A stretch of DNA of 64,000 nucleotides from an uncultured Phascolarctobacterium sp. GTDB lineage: Bacteria; Bacillota; Negativicutes; Acidaminococcales; Acidaminococcaceae. The notes beneath the pieces are model-generated. The model made no database searches and was not told the origin of the DNA. It saw only the letters and a list, made by a program, of their open reading frames with translations. Each line of letters starts with the position of its first letter. The first letter of the stretch is position 1. Shown here piece after piece: positions 41,858 to 50,534 of this stretch. The translations under genes were made by a program, and so were the position numbers. The DNA lies in NCBI GenBank assembly GCA_900544795.1, contig UQWM01000006.1, positions 1-64,000 of the forward strand, in the 5' to 3' direction.

Positions 41858-43159
41858 ATGGATAAAATTTTACAGTTAAAACAAAAACGTGCTGAGGTAG
41901 TCAAAAAAATGAGAGCGCTGGTTGAAGGAGCTGAAAGCGGCCAAAGAAGTTTAAGCGATGAGGAAAACGCTTCTTACGAGGCATTGCGAGCTGATGCAGA
42001 ACGTATGAAAAGAGAGATTGAACGCGAAGAAGAATTGCGCAGGCTGGAAAGCCAGGTGCCTAATCAGTTCCCGGCAGGTACGAGCAGGGCTGCTTTTGCC
42101 CGTGAAGAAAAACTTGATGCCGGTGTACGCTTCGCACGCTTTGTTAAAGCCAGTTTACTTGCAACTCGTGAAGGTGGCTCTGCTGTTGAGGCTGTTGAAA
42201 GAATGTACCCGCAGGATGAAATGCTGCGCTCTGCCATGAATGAAGGTGTTGCAGCTGACGGCGGCACGCTTGTCCCCGTTAATCTGTACAATGAAATCAT
42301 TCCTCTGCTGCGCGAGGTGAGCGTTGTTCGCAGCTTGGGTGCAGGTGAATTGCCCCTGCCTAATGGCAATATGAAGATTCCTAAGCAAACCGGTGCTGCG
42401 AACTTTACTTGGGTCGGTGAGGATAAACCTATTGCATCCAGTAAGCCAGCTTTAGGCTTTATGTCGTTGAGCGCGAAAAAGCTTAGCGGCCTGATTCCGC
42501 TGTCCAATGAACTTTTGGCGGATGCCAGTATTTCTGCGGATATGTTTGTGCGCAACGAGCTGGTCAACGGCATTGCTGAGGCGGAGGATATTACCGCTTT
42601 ATATGGTACCGGCGGTGACTACCAGCCGAAAGGTATTACAGTAGCTTGCGCATCCAATAAAATCACAGTAAACAGCGAAATCACTTCTGATGTACTTGAT
42701 GCAATGATGGGCAAAGCGCTTTCGGCAAAGCTGGCGCAGCCCGCTTTTATTTGGGCTTTCCCGGGGCAGATTTGGGCTAAAATTTATGGCATGAAAACAG
42801 CAACAGGCAACTATATTTACCGTGATGAAATGAAAGACGGTATGCTGCTTGGCAGGCCGTTCAAAATCTGGAATAGCGTAAAAGTTGGTACCGATGCTAA
42901 TGCTAAAACACAAATTTTCCTTGGCGATTGGAAGCACTTTATGATCGGCAAAGCTGCGGAATTACAGATCGCTGTATCTGCTGACGCTGCTTATACTTCT
43001 GGGAATAAAATGGTATCTGCCTTTGAAAACGATCTGACCTTGATGCGTGCGATCGTACGTGAAGATTTTGGTGTTCGCTATGATGAAGCCTTTATTTGGG
43101 CTGATGGAGTTTTCAGCAAGGGAACGGCTCCTGTTGAACCTAGTGGCGAAGGGGCGTAA
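41858..43159 (+). CDS. Major capsid protein (HK97 fold)
   Basis: The 433-residue protein has an N-terminal coiled-coil delta domain (about residues 1-95, rich in Lys/Glu/Arg) that serves as scaffold and would be removed by the protease. The HK97 core then starts near AAFAREEKLDAGV, with GGTLVPVNLYNEIIPLLREVSVVRSLG and PNGNMKIPKQTGAANFTWVGE. It ends with a Pro/Gly-rich tail. The start at 41858 is six bases after AAGGATG; the ATG at 41849 overlaps the preceding stop. Confidence 0.94.
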   Translation: MDKILQLKQKRAEVVKKMRALVEGAESGQRSLSDEENASYEALRADAERMKREIEREEELRRLESQVPNQFPAGTSRAAFAREEKLDAGVRFARFVKASLLATREGGSAVEAVERMYPQDEMLRSAMNEGVAADGGTLVPVNLYNEIIPLLREVSVVRSLGAGELPLPNGNMKIPKQTGAANFTWVGEDKPIASSKPALGFMSLSAKKLSGLIPLSNELLADASISADMFVRNELVNGIAEAEDITALYGTGGDYQPKGITVACASNKITVNSEITSDVLDAMMGKALSAKLAQPAFIWAFPGQIWAKIYGMKTATGNYIYRDEMKDGMLLGRPFKIWNSVKVGTDANAKTQIFLGDWKHFMIGKAAELQIAVSADAAYTSGNKMVSAFENDLTLMRAIVREDFGVRYDEAFIWADGVFSKGTAPVEPSGEGA

Positions 43160-43165
43160 AACAAA

Positions 43166-43690
43166 ATGAATTTTAGGATTGTAGATCGGCCACGTGCTGA
43201 GCCGGTCTCTTTGGATGAGATCCGCTGCTATCTGCGTGTGGATAGTAATGATGATGATTTGCTTTTAGGAAGTTTGATTACTGTGGCCCGCAGCTATTGT
43301 GAAAATTATCAGCGCCGGGCCTATATGATGCAAACTTTAGAATTCACGACTGATAAGTGCCTAATTGAGTTGCCTCGATCTGAAGAATTACAGAGGATCG
43401 AGTGTGTTGAAATCAATGGTGAGGTTATACCTGATGATTGGTATACTGTGAAGCGTTGCTTGCTCGCTATTGTGGAACTGAATGTATTAACAGATAAGCC
43501 TGTGACTGTACGCTATGTAACCGGTGTCGAGAGCGCCGAGGCTGTACAGGCGGAGGTTAAACAGGCCATCTGCCTGCTGGTAGCGCACTGGTATGAAAAC
43601 CGTATTGCCGTTATTACCGATGCTGCGCCTAAAGAATTACCTTTAGGCGTTAAGGCCCTGCTGGATATGGGGCGGGTGATCAGCTTATGA
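43166..43690 (+). CDS. Head-tail connector (HK97 gp6-like)
   Basis: The 174-residue protein opens with PVSLDEIRCYLRVDSNDDDLLLGSLITVARSYCENYQRRA, the head-tail connector (gp6/DUF3199-type) signature, and ends with VKQAICLLVAHWYENR, the family's last helix. It would form a ring below the portal. It overlaps the next gene by four bases. Confidence 0.9.
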   Translation: MNFRIVDRPRAEPVSLDEIRCYLRVDSNDDDLLLGSLITVARSYCENYQRRAYMMQTLEFTTDKCLIELPRSEELQRIECVEINGEVIPDDWYTVKRCLLAIVELNVLTDKPVTVRYVTGVESAEAVQAEVKQAICLLVAHWYENRIAVITDAAPKELPLGVKALLDMGRVISL

Positions 43691-44004
43691 ACCCGGGAAA
43701 GCTAAATAAACGAATTGATTTACTGGAATCGGTTTGGAGTGGCGACGGACAAGGCGGTAGAAAGCAGGAGTGGAATTTGTTTCGTAATGTTGCAGCAGCT
43801 GTTGTGCAGCAGGCTTTTTCCTCTGCCGCTATTCAGGGTGCGGAATCATCGCTTGCGATTACTGAAATAACAATAAGAAAGATCCCTGTTGAGCTTACTG
43901 GCTGGCGTGTGCGGTATAAGAATGAAATTTATGAGGTTCTTTCCTGTGATAATTCGGCAGCTGATCGGACAATTTTGCAATGCAGAAAAATTGTTAAGAG
44001 GTGA
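43687..44004 (+). CDS. Head-tail adaptor / head-closure protein
   Basis: The 105-residue all-beta protein starts MNPGKLNKRIDLLESVWSGDGQGG and has the family pattern of phage head-tail joining proteins (SPP1 gp16-like): LNKRI at the start, WRVRYKNEIYEVL near the end. It sits between the gp6-like connector and the gp10-like protein as expected. Confidence 0.88.
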   Translation: MNPGKLNKRIDLLESVWSGDGQGGRKQEWNLFRNVAAAVVQQAFSSAAIQGAESSLAITEITIRKIPVELTGWRVRYKNEIYEVLSCDNSAADRTILQCRKIVKR

Positions 44005-44010
44005 GTGCTG

Positions 44011-44481
44011 ATGCGGATCCGCTGTAAAGTAAAAGATGTGAAAAATACAGTAGATAACATCAAACGTTATGATCTTGACACGCAACAGAATCTTGTAAAA
44101 GTTATCAATAGCAGCCTTGGAAGAATCGGCAAAGGGGCAAAACAGCGCGTTAGCAGCCGTGGCCTCAGAACGAATATTGCTGGCAGGAAGCTTGACATAA
44201 AATCAAGGATCAGTACCAGCAGGGCAAATTACACGAAAGGTAAGTTTGGTGGCAAAGTGGAAAGTAAAGCGCCACATTCACATCTTGTTGAATTTGGTAC
44301 CAGGCCACACAGCTTGGACAAAGGTGCCAGAAGGAAGAAAATGGTAATCAATGGACAGCCTGTAGCAGGTAAAATCATGCATCCTGGAGCGAAAGCAAAA
44401 CCTTTCATGCAGCCATCGTATTATTCAGAACGTAGTAAGTATATAGCTGGTATAAGAAAGGCGGTTGAGCATAAAAAATGA
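44011..44481 (+). CDS. HK97 gp10-like minor tail/neck protein
   Basis: The protein is basic, with 156 residues. Its family signature KVESKAPHSHLVEFGTRPHSLDKGARR (the 'ap.yA..vEfGT' motif) is followed by PGAKAKPFMQPSY. The start at ATG 44011 lies about six bases after AGAGGTGAG; the GTG at 44005 overlaps it. Overlaps the next gene by four bases. Confidence 0.9.
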   Translation: MRIRCKVKDVKNTVDNIKRYDLDTQQNLVKVINSSLGRIGKGAKQRVSSRGLRTNIAGRKLDIKSRISTSRANYTKGKFGGKVESKAPHSHLVEFGTRPHSLDKGARRKKMVINGQPVAGKIMHPGAKAKPFMQPSYYSERSKYIAGIRKAVEHKK

Positions 44482-44879
44482 AGCGAATACCTTTGAATGT
44501 GCTTTCAGCAGCGTTGTATAGGCGTTTATCAGAACATCAAGATGTTCCTGTTTACGATGACGTACCGTCAGAAGCCGCCGCGCCGTATATTACATTTGGC
44601 CTGTTTACTTGTAAAGAGGCGGGCACTAAAACAAATGATATTTGCGATGTTACCGTCAATATTGATGTTTGGAGTGAATACGCCGGTAAAAAAGAAGTAA
44701 ACCAGATTGCTAATGATATTATTACCCTGATCCAATCAGCAGACCTTGATTTATCGGCCGATCAGTTTGCTTTTTTAGGCAGCGAGGTTGATTTTTTTGA
44801 GGCTTTCCCTGAGGATACGGCAGGCTATCATGGTGTGATCACGATAATTTTTAAAATTCAAAATATGGAGGTGCAGTAG
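44478..44879 (+). CDS. Tail terminator/completion protein (DUF3168 type)
   Basis: The 133-residue protein has VPVYDDVPSEAAAPYITFG, the DUF3168/gp11-type 'vyD.vP....yPyv..g' motif, and VTVNIDVWSEYAGKKEVNQIANDI. Such proteins cap the tail tube. It ends directly before the major tail protein start. Confidence 0.87.
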   Translation: MKRIPLNVLSAALYRRLSEHQDVPVYDDVPSEAAAPYITFGLFTCKEAGTKTNDICDVTVNIDVWSEYAGKKEVNQIANDIITLIQSADLDLSADQFAFLGSEVDFFEAFPEDTAGYHGVITIIFKIQNMEVQ

Positions 44880-45344
44880 ATGTCAATTACATCTTTACCA
44901 ATAAATCCGAATAAAGCCAGCGCTACGCTGGGCAAGGACTATCTGCTTTCGGTCAATACAGGTACGAATGATGTGCCGGTTTGGAGCCAGGTAGGGGGCC
45001 AACGCAGTACGTCTTTGAATAAAAGCGCAGAAGAAATTGACGGATCGGACAAAACTACTGGCGGGTGGAAAATAACCAAAGCTGGTTTACGATCCTGGTC
45101 TATGGAACTTGAAAGCGTAGTTGTTTTAGACGATAAAGGTGCAGACGCTATAGACTATGCCTTTGACAACGGCGTAGAAATCAACTGCCGGGTAGAATAT
45201 CCTAATGGAGACGTATTCGAGGGCTGGGGCAGTGTAACTGAGTGCAATATCGAAGCGCCACATGATGATGTGGCTACTATCAGCGCAACTATCAATGGCA
45301 ATGGCCCGTTGCAAAAAATCAAAGCCGGAGAAGCGGCTGAATAA
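44880..45344 (+). CDS. Major tail (tube) protein
   Basis: The 154-residue tube subunit of the TP901-1/phi13 type has GKDYLLSVNTG near the N-terminus, VGGQRSTSLNKSAEEIDGSDK, and WSMELESVVVLDDKGADA. The fold ends with a strand around ATISATINGNGPL. It is followed by a strong intrinsic terminator, which would reduce expression of downstream tail genes relative to this abundant protein. Confidence 0.9.
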   Translation: MSITSLPINPNKASATLGKDYLLSVNTGTNDVPVWSQVGGQRSTSLNKSAEEIDGSDKTTGGWKITKAGLRSWSMELESVVVLDDKGADAIDYAFDNGVEINCRVEYPNGDVFEGWGSVTECNIEAPHDDVATISATINGNGPLQKIKAGEAAE

Positions 45345-45347
45345 TTG

Positions 45348-45372
45348 AAAAGGGGGATTGATTCCCCCTTTT
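45348..45372 (+). terminator. Partial terminator after the major tail gene
   Basis: AAAAGGGGGA/TCCCCCTTTT with a TTGAT loop and a T-run lies between the abundant tube protein and the tail chaperone genes. It probably tunes their relative expression. Confidence 0.8.
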
Positions 45373-45391
45373 TTTAATAGGAGGATATAAA

Positions 45392-45757
45392 ATGAAAAAA
45401 ACTATGCCTTTTAAAGTTTTCGGGAACGATGGTGACTATCTTACCCTGAATATTAAAGACCTTATAACTATAGAAAATACTATAGGCAAGTCTATTATTA
45501 AGCTTGGCAGCGAATTAGAAAATGGTGTATATACGTTGGGTGATATTACGCAATGTTTACCTATTGCCTATCGTGACTGTTTAGCGAGGCGCGATGAAAA
45601 AATGATGACTGTAGCAGAATGTACTCGAAAAATAGAAGAAGCTTTTGAAACTGGTAGTTCTATCAGTTCTATCGCAGTTCCGCTCTATCTTGCCATTTTA
45701 GAAACTGGTTTTTTTGGAAAAAACCAAAACGCCGCTCAGCAGAAACCGATCGAGTAG
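45392..45757 (+). CDS. Tail assembly chaperone, short form (lambda gpG-like)
   Basis: The 121-residue protein is encoded between the tube protein and the tape measure, the fixed position of the tail assembly chaperone. Its start KKTMPFKVFGNDGDYLTLNIKDLITIENTIGKS matches Firmicutes TAC proteins. It ends at TAG 45755-45757. A slippery heptamer lies at 45718-45724, 13 codons before the stop, and the -1 frame is open from there into a second frame. Confidence 0.87.
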   Translation: MKKTMPFKVFGNDGDYLTLNIKDLITIENTIGKSIIKLGSELENGVYTLGDITQCLPIAYRDCLARRDEKMMTVAECTRKIEEAFETGSSISSIAVPLYLAILETGFFGKNQNAAQQKPIE

Positions 45758-46077
45758 TTGTAAAATCTGCTAGTGAATGGTTTAAAACTATTGAGGCTGC
45801 GGCCTATGGGATTATAGGCTTGAAGCCGTGGGAGCTGGAGCGGCTGCAATGTCATGAGTTAGAAACTCTTTTTGATGGCTATCGGCTGCGAGAGGATAGG
45901 GATAATGCCCGAATGGCATACTTTACTTACTGGATCGTAATGCCGCACGTCCGAAAAGGTAAGCTTAGTCTGAATAAAATCTTGAAACCGATTATAGGAA
46001 AAAAGGAAAGAACGAAAGAGGAACTTTTGGCAGAAAAAGAATATTATAAAAATTTATTTGGGAAGGGAGGTAAATAA
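45392..46077 (+). CDS. Tail assembly chaperone, -1 frameshift product (gpGT-like)
   Basis: If ribosomes slip -1 on A-AAA-AAC at 45718-45724, the protein has the first 111 residues of the short form. It then continues in the -1 frame from 45724 (PKRRSAETDRVVVKSASEW...) for 117 more residues to the stop at 46077, total 228. I checked the -1 frame codon by codon from 45724 to 45820 and it has no stop. The second half (LKPWELERLQCHELETLFDGY) is the GT-type extension that recruits the tape measure. No good separate start precedes it. Confidence 0.85.
45718..45724 (+). promoter_or_regulatory. -1 ribosomal frameshift site A AAA AAC
   Basis: The in-frame codons GGA AAA AAC hold the X-XXY-YYZ heptamer A-AAA-AAC, one of the most efficient bacterial -1 slippery sites. 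It lies exactly where G/GT-type chaperones of siphoviruses shift. Confidence 0.88.
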
Positions 46078-46080
46078 AAA

Positions 46081-48516
46081 ATGGGCACGGTCGGCAAAAT
46101 GGAGATACTACTTGGCGCAGATAATGCTGATTTAAAGAAGGGGCTGAAAGAATCTGAGGGGCTTATAAACTCGACCGTATCAAAAATCAGTTCCATCAAA
46201 GGCGAGCTTTTAAGCTTAGGCGCCATGGCTATGCCGATAGCGGCTGCGAAAGAGTGGGCGGCCGCAGTCAATGATTTAGAGGACAAAACTAATATGGCTG
46301 GGGAAAGTGCCAGCCGATTGCTTGCTGTAGGTCAGTATGTTGGGTTATCTACTGAGGAAATGTCTGGTGCTATGGCAAAAATGTCTAAAACGGCGATGAC
46401 TGCTGCGCAGGCAATTGCTACTGCAACAGAAAGCGGTAGGGTGTCTACGGATGTTTTTACTAAGTTTGGAATTCAGATTTTAGATAATGACGGAAAACTT
46501 TTAAATGCTGAACAAATATTAGCTAACGTAACAGCCAAACATAGGTCGATGGCTAACGGCGTTGCCAAAACTGCTATGGAAATGGAGATATTTGGGCGTA
46601 GCGGTGCTAAGTTGAATGATTTGCTTAATCTAACGCAGGGGCAGTTTGACGAAGTATACCGGGCTGCCGAAAAATCGGGGTTAGTTTTATCGCATGAAAC
46701 TACTCAGGCGTTTGAAGATGCCTCACAAAAAATAAATCAAGCCAAAATGTCTATGAAAGGTTTAGCTGTGCAGATCGGTGCTGAATTGCTACCTCAATTT
46801 GAAGCGTTGGCTGATGGTACAAAAGATGTAGCTAAATGGTTTTCAGAATTGGAACCCGAAACACGAAAGCTGATAACGGTATCAATTGAAGCTGCTGGAG
46901 CGATAGGAGCAGTTACTATAGCTGGCAAAGGTGTCGTGGCAATAGCTGGCCCGTGGATTGGAGCAATAGGCAGTCTTGCTGCGGCTTATGATGCGTTAAA
47001 AATAAGCGCTTTAGATGCATTTCAAAGTACAGCGCTTATTGGCGGCGGAGCGATTGCTATCGGATCAGCTGTAGGTGCGGCTACAGTAGGGGCATATGCT
47101 TATGCAAACGATTTGAGTTTTGATGAAATCAAACGTAGGTATAGCGGCGGCAATGAAAGTAATGTTAATAGCAGTGATGACTGGGACGTTATAAGTGATG
47201 GGTTTGATCCTTCAAAAATGACAGTGGATGCCATGAATAGAACGGATGACAGCAGCCCGGATTTTAACGTTAGTAAAGGCAGTAGTGGCGGTGGCGCTAA
47301 AGGAAGTGGAGCAGCCAACAAAATGGCTGCCGAAGTAAATAGAATAAATGAAAAAGTTGTAGATTTGAAAAAGAATACTGAATCATTAGTAAATGATTTT
47401 AACGATTTTCATATTCGGGTGCAGATCGATGGATTGACCGGTGCTGAAAAAGTATATGATGAAATTGAGCAGGAGAAAACTGCAAGGCTGGCCTCTGTTC
47501 AGGAATGGCAGGACAAGTTTATTTCTTCACGTGAGGAAGCTGAAGCACTGGCTTTAAGCGCTGCCAAAACAGGGGACGCTGCGGCCATAGCCAGCGCTAA
47601 TGAACGGGTAGAACATTGTAAAGCCCTTGAAGTGGCGGCCGCACAAGATGCTAAAGCATTGCTTGGAGCTATTGAAGATAAATATACTCAAGATGTAGCA
47701 TCGGCGGCTACTCAGCGTCAAGCGTACCAGGCCGATTTAGATGAAGCCATGCGTCAAGGCAAGGTAGCAAGCTATATGGCTGCTATGGAAGCGATCAACG
47801 AGGCTGATGCAGAAAACAGAGGCCTGACTTTTGCAGAGTTTGAAGCAGATCTTGCGGCTAAGCAGGAGCTTATGCAGCAGTATCACGATTGGCGTATGGA
47901 GGCCGAGGAGACTTATGCTCAATTCGGCTTGGAGGCAGCTGAGACCATGAAAAACGGGCTTGCTAACGCTATCTCTGATGCGGTGGTAAATGGCAAAAAT
48001 TTAGGGAAAGCATTGCAAGATGTTGGGAAGCAGATCGTAGCTATGTTTATTCAGTGGCAGGTAAAGCGAATAGCTGCTGATGCTTTAAGCAGAGGATTGA
48101 AAAAGAAAGATACTGCTGAGACAATAGCCCAAGCAAAAGCCCAGATGCCGAGTTTAGTCAAAAATGCTATAGCTTACGAAACAGTTCATCCTGGTAGTGC
48201 GGCGCAGGCTGGGATTGCCGTTGCAGGAAGTTTAGCGGCTGCGGAAACCGTGGGGCTTGCTTCCGGCGGTGTTGTAACAGCTCCTACTTTTGCGCTTATC
48301 GGTGAAGGCAAAGACAAAGAGGCTGTACTTCCGCTCAATACAAGAGTGCTGTCTCGCATTGCAGATGGTATTTTCAATGCTGGTGATGGTACAGGAATTG
48401 GCGAGGGTGTTTCTATTACACAAAATAATTATGGAGATATTAACACTGGCACAGATCAGGAAAACCTTTTTGCGGACTTTTGCGATATGATAGCAGCTGG
48501 ACTTCGGGGGGCTTAG
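46081..48516 (+). CDS. Tail tape-measure protein
   Basis: The 811-residue protein starts MGTVGKMEILLGADNADLKKGLKESEGLIN, the tape-measure N-terminus. Long helical regions follow, a hydrophobic patch (about residues 270-310, VTIAGKGVVAIAGPWIGAIG), further coiled coil and a C-terminal region with the common LASGGVVTAPTFALIGEGKDKEAVLPL block. At about 1.5 angstrom per residue the tail would be near 120 nm, a moderate length. It directly follows the frameshifted chaperone. Confidence 0.93.
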   Translation: MGTVGKMEILLGADNADLKKGLKESEGLINSTVSKISSIKGELLSLGAMAMPIAAAKEWAAAVNDLEDKTNMAGESASRLLAVGQYVGLSTEEMSGAMAKMSKTAMTAAQAIATATESGRVSTDVFTKFGIQILDNDGKLLNAEQILANVTAKHRSMANGVAKTAMEMEIFGRSGAKLNDLLNLTQGQFDEVYRAAEKSGLVLSHETTQAFEDASQKINQAKMSMKGLAVQIGAELLPQFEALADGTKDVAKWFSELEPETRKLITVSIEAAGAIGAVTIAGKGVVAIAGPWIGAIGSLAAAYDALKISALDAFQSTALIGGGAIAIGSAVGAATVGAYAYANDLSFDEIKRRYSGGNESNVNSSDDWDVISDGFDPSKMTVDAMNRTDDSSPDFNVSKGSSGGGAKGSGAANKMAAEVNRINEKVVDLKKNTESLVNDFNDFHIRVQIDGLTGAEKVYDEIEQEKTARLASVQEWQDKFISSREEAEALALSAAKTGDAAAIASANERVEHCKALEVAAAQDAKALLGAIEDKYTQDVASAATQRQAYQADLDEAMRQGKVASYMAAMEAINEADAENRGLTFAEFEADLAAKQELMQQYHDWRMEAEETYAQFGLEAAETMKNGLANAISDAVVNGKNLGKALQDVGKQIVAMFIQWQVKRIAADALSRGLKKKDTAETIAQAKAQMPSLVKNAIAYETVHPGSAAQAGIAVAGSLAAAETVGLASGGVVTAPTFALIGEGKDKEAVLPLNTRVLSRIADGIFNAGDGTGIGEGVSITQNNYGDINTGTDQENLFADFCDMIAAGLRGA

Positions 48517-48518
48517 GT

Positions 48519-49292
48519 ATGGAAGATTACGATCTTGTAATAATAAAAAATGGAGTTGAGTATAGACTGCCAACAGGTTGGTCCCTTTCCGATAGCGGTA
48601 GTTATGAGTTTCGTAATAAGCTTCAGGATAGGGCTTTTGCCCATGGCGCTGATATGGTTGGCGACGGTAAAATTGACGGCCGCACGATAAAGGTAGAATT
48701 TGACTTGAGAAACGCTACTGAACAGGAGCATGATGCAGCCGTTAATGACGCCTACACATATTTTGCCCAAACAGACTATGATTTGTATGTTGGCCGTGAT
48801 GACCGGGTATATCATGTAGCAGGCATATCGAAAATCAAGCACAAGTTTCAGAAGGGCTTTAAACAGCGATGGAGCAACGTGACTGTATCGCTGCTACTTG
48901 CCGATCCGTTCAGATATGCTACTAATAAAGTTACGATTCAGTGTGAATTTACAGAAGATCAACACGAGGCTGAAATTCAATTTCAGAATCCGTCGAGCGT
49001 AGATGTGCCACTCATATTGAAATTTGTGCCATCAAAGGGCAGCACTGCAAATAATATTATGTTGGTACATATGCAAAGTGGGCAGAGTATGCAGTTACGC
49101 GATACTCTTTTGACATCACCGGCAATAGCTGTAGTAAATGGGGAAAGTGGTACAGTTTATAGAGATGCGGCTAATAGCCTGAATACTTTTTCAGGCATAT
49201 TTTTACACGCTGCGCCCGGTATTAATACGTTGAAATACACTGGATCGCCTTGTAATATTGAGATTGCTTTCACAGCGAGGTGGTTTGTATGA
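48519..49292 (+). CDS. Distal tail protein (Dit-like)
   Basis: The 257-residue protein between tape measure and hub has the Dit-like start DLVIIKNGVEYRLPTGWSLSDSGSYEFRN and the belt-domain region WSNVTVSLLLADPFRY. A galectin-like C-terminal half follows. Start at ATG 48519, two bases after the tape-measure stop. It overlaps the next gene by four bases. Confidence 0.82.
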   Translation: MEDYDLVIIKNGVEYRLPTGWSLSDSGSYEFRNKLQDRAFAHGADMVGDGKIDGRTIKVEFDLRNATEQEHDAAVNDAYTYFAQTDYDLYVGRDDRVYHVAGISKIKHKFQKGFKQRWSNVTVSLLLADPFRYATNKVTIQCEFTEDQHEAEIQFQNPSSVDVPLILKFVPSKGSTANNIMLVHMQSGQSMQLRDTLLTSPAIAVVNGESGTVYRDAANSLNTFSGIFLHAAPGINTLKYTGSPCNIEIAFTARWFV

Positions 49293-50518
49293 GTAATGTA
49301 ACGTACGGTCGTGGCCGTTATGGTAGAAATATCTATGCTGGTCATCAGGGAAAGATAAATAGCGGATACAATAGAGATAAACTTATCTATTTTGATAACA
49401 TCTACTCTGTTATTGCCTACAATAAAAATGGCACGAAATCAGCTATATTCGGTAATGGTTCGGAAAGTAACAGCATTGAAAAAATGAACTTTGAAATTAC
49501 TGAAACTGGTTGTGGAAAGCTTGATATAACCTTTCGAAGATTGCCTCGGAACACGGAACTGCAGTATCATCAGCGAGTGGATGTACACTTGTTTAATGAT
49601 CCTGAGCCGTGGTATTCGGGGTACATTATCACTCGTCCTGTTACGGGGACCACAGAAGAATCTTTCAAATTTACTGCGCATGGCTATTACAACTTGCTTG
49701 ATAAAATCATCATTGTTAAAACCTACGAAAATATGGAAGTATCGAAAATAGTGCAAGATATTGCCAAAACGGTAGAATTGCGCGTAGGTATTCCGTATCG
49801 AGATACAAAGATCCAAAGCGCGCATTATGTCATCAGTAAAATAGAGTTTGATCATGTCAGCGCCAAAGAATGTTTAAAGCAGCTGGCAGATTTCGCAACA
49901 GATTATGCGTATGGTGTAGACGAACACCGAAACATATATTTTATGCCACGAGTTGCAACTATAAATGAGCAGGCCAGGTTTTGGGTTGGCGAGCATATTT
50001 CCGGTTATGTTCCTACCTGGAACATTGAAAAGATCATCAACCACGCTTATATCAAAGGTGGGAATGTAGATGAGAACGGGGAACAATGGCTTGCTGAAGT
50101 GGCCGATGAGGAATCGCAAAAGATCTATGGAATACAGGAAAAAGTATTAGATTTACCATCCGCTTATAGCGAAAGAGATGCTAAACGGTGGGGGCAAAAT
50201 CAGATAGAAAAATACAAAGAACCGGTTAAATCTGCCAAGGTAAGTAATATCAAACTGGAATACCCTTTAGCCAACGGACAGTTTTTTATAAGAAAACTGT
50301 CCACGCAGGGCCGGGCCGCCATAACTGCTTTAGACGGTGAACGCTATGATTATTCGATTTCAAAATTGAAATATACGGTATCCGCTAAAGATGGCATTAA
50401 ATGCGATATGGAACTGGGTGAGCAGCCCTTTTCCATAGATAAATATTTGTTTAATATTGAGCGTGAAGCTAAAGTGGCGGAGCTAATGCAGCAGGCAGCA
50501 ACAAGGCAGCTTAAATAG
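49289..50518 (+). CDS. Tail hub / tail-associated protein (gp37/Tal-like)
   Basis: The 409-residue baseplate hub protein has EKMNFEITETGCGKLDITFRRLPRN and the tube-like/LysM-like region NMEVSKIVQDIAKTVELRVGI with KECLKQLADFATDYAYGVDEHRNIYF. This is typical of siphovirus gp37-like hubs related to phage late control D folds. No lytic enzyme domain is attached. ATG 49289 follows GAGGTGG and overlaps the Dit stop. Confidence 0.8.
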   Translation: MSNVTYGRGRYGRNIYAGHQGKINSGYNRDKLIYFDNIYSVIAYNKNGTKSAIFGNGSESNSIEKMNFEITETGCGKLDITFRRLPRNTELQYHQRVDVHLFNDPEPWYSGYIITRPVTGTTEESFKFTAHGYYNLLDKIIIVKTYENMEVSKIVQDIAKTVELRVGIPYRDTKIQSAHYVISKIEFDHVSAKECLKQLADFATDYAYGVDEHRNIYFMPRVATINEQARFWVGEHISGYVPTWNIEKIINHAYIKGGNVDENGEQWLAEVADEESQKIYGIQEKVLDLPSAYSERDAKRWGQNQIEKYKEPVKSAKVSNIKLEYPLANGQFFIRKLSTQGRAAITALDGERYDYSISKLKYTVSAKDGIKCDMELGEQPFSIDKYLFNIEREAKVAELMQQAATRQLK

Positions 50519-50534
50519 GAGGAATGAGGTAATA

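Noticed and set aside
45820..46077. Second chaperone frame as an independent gene from TTG 45820
   Set aside because: There is no ribosome-binding site before it, and the frame is open back to the slippery site, which gives a better explanation.
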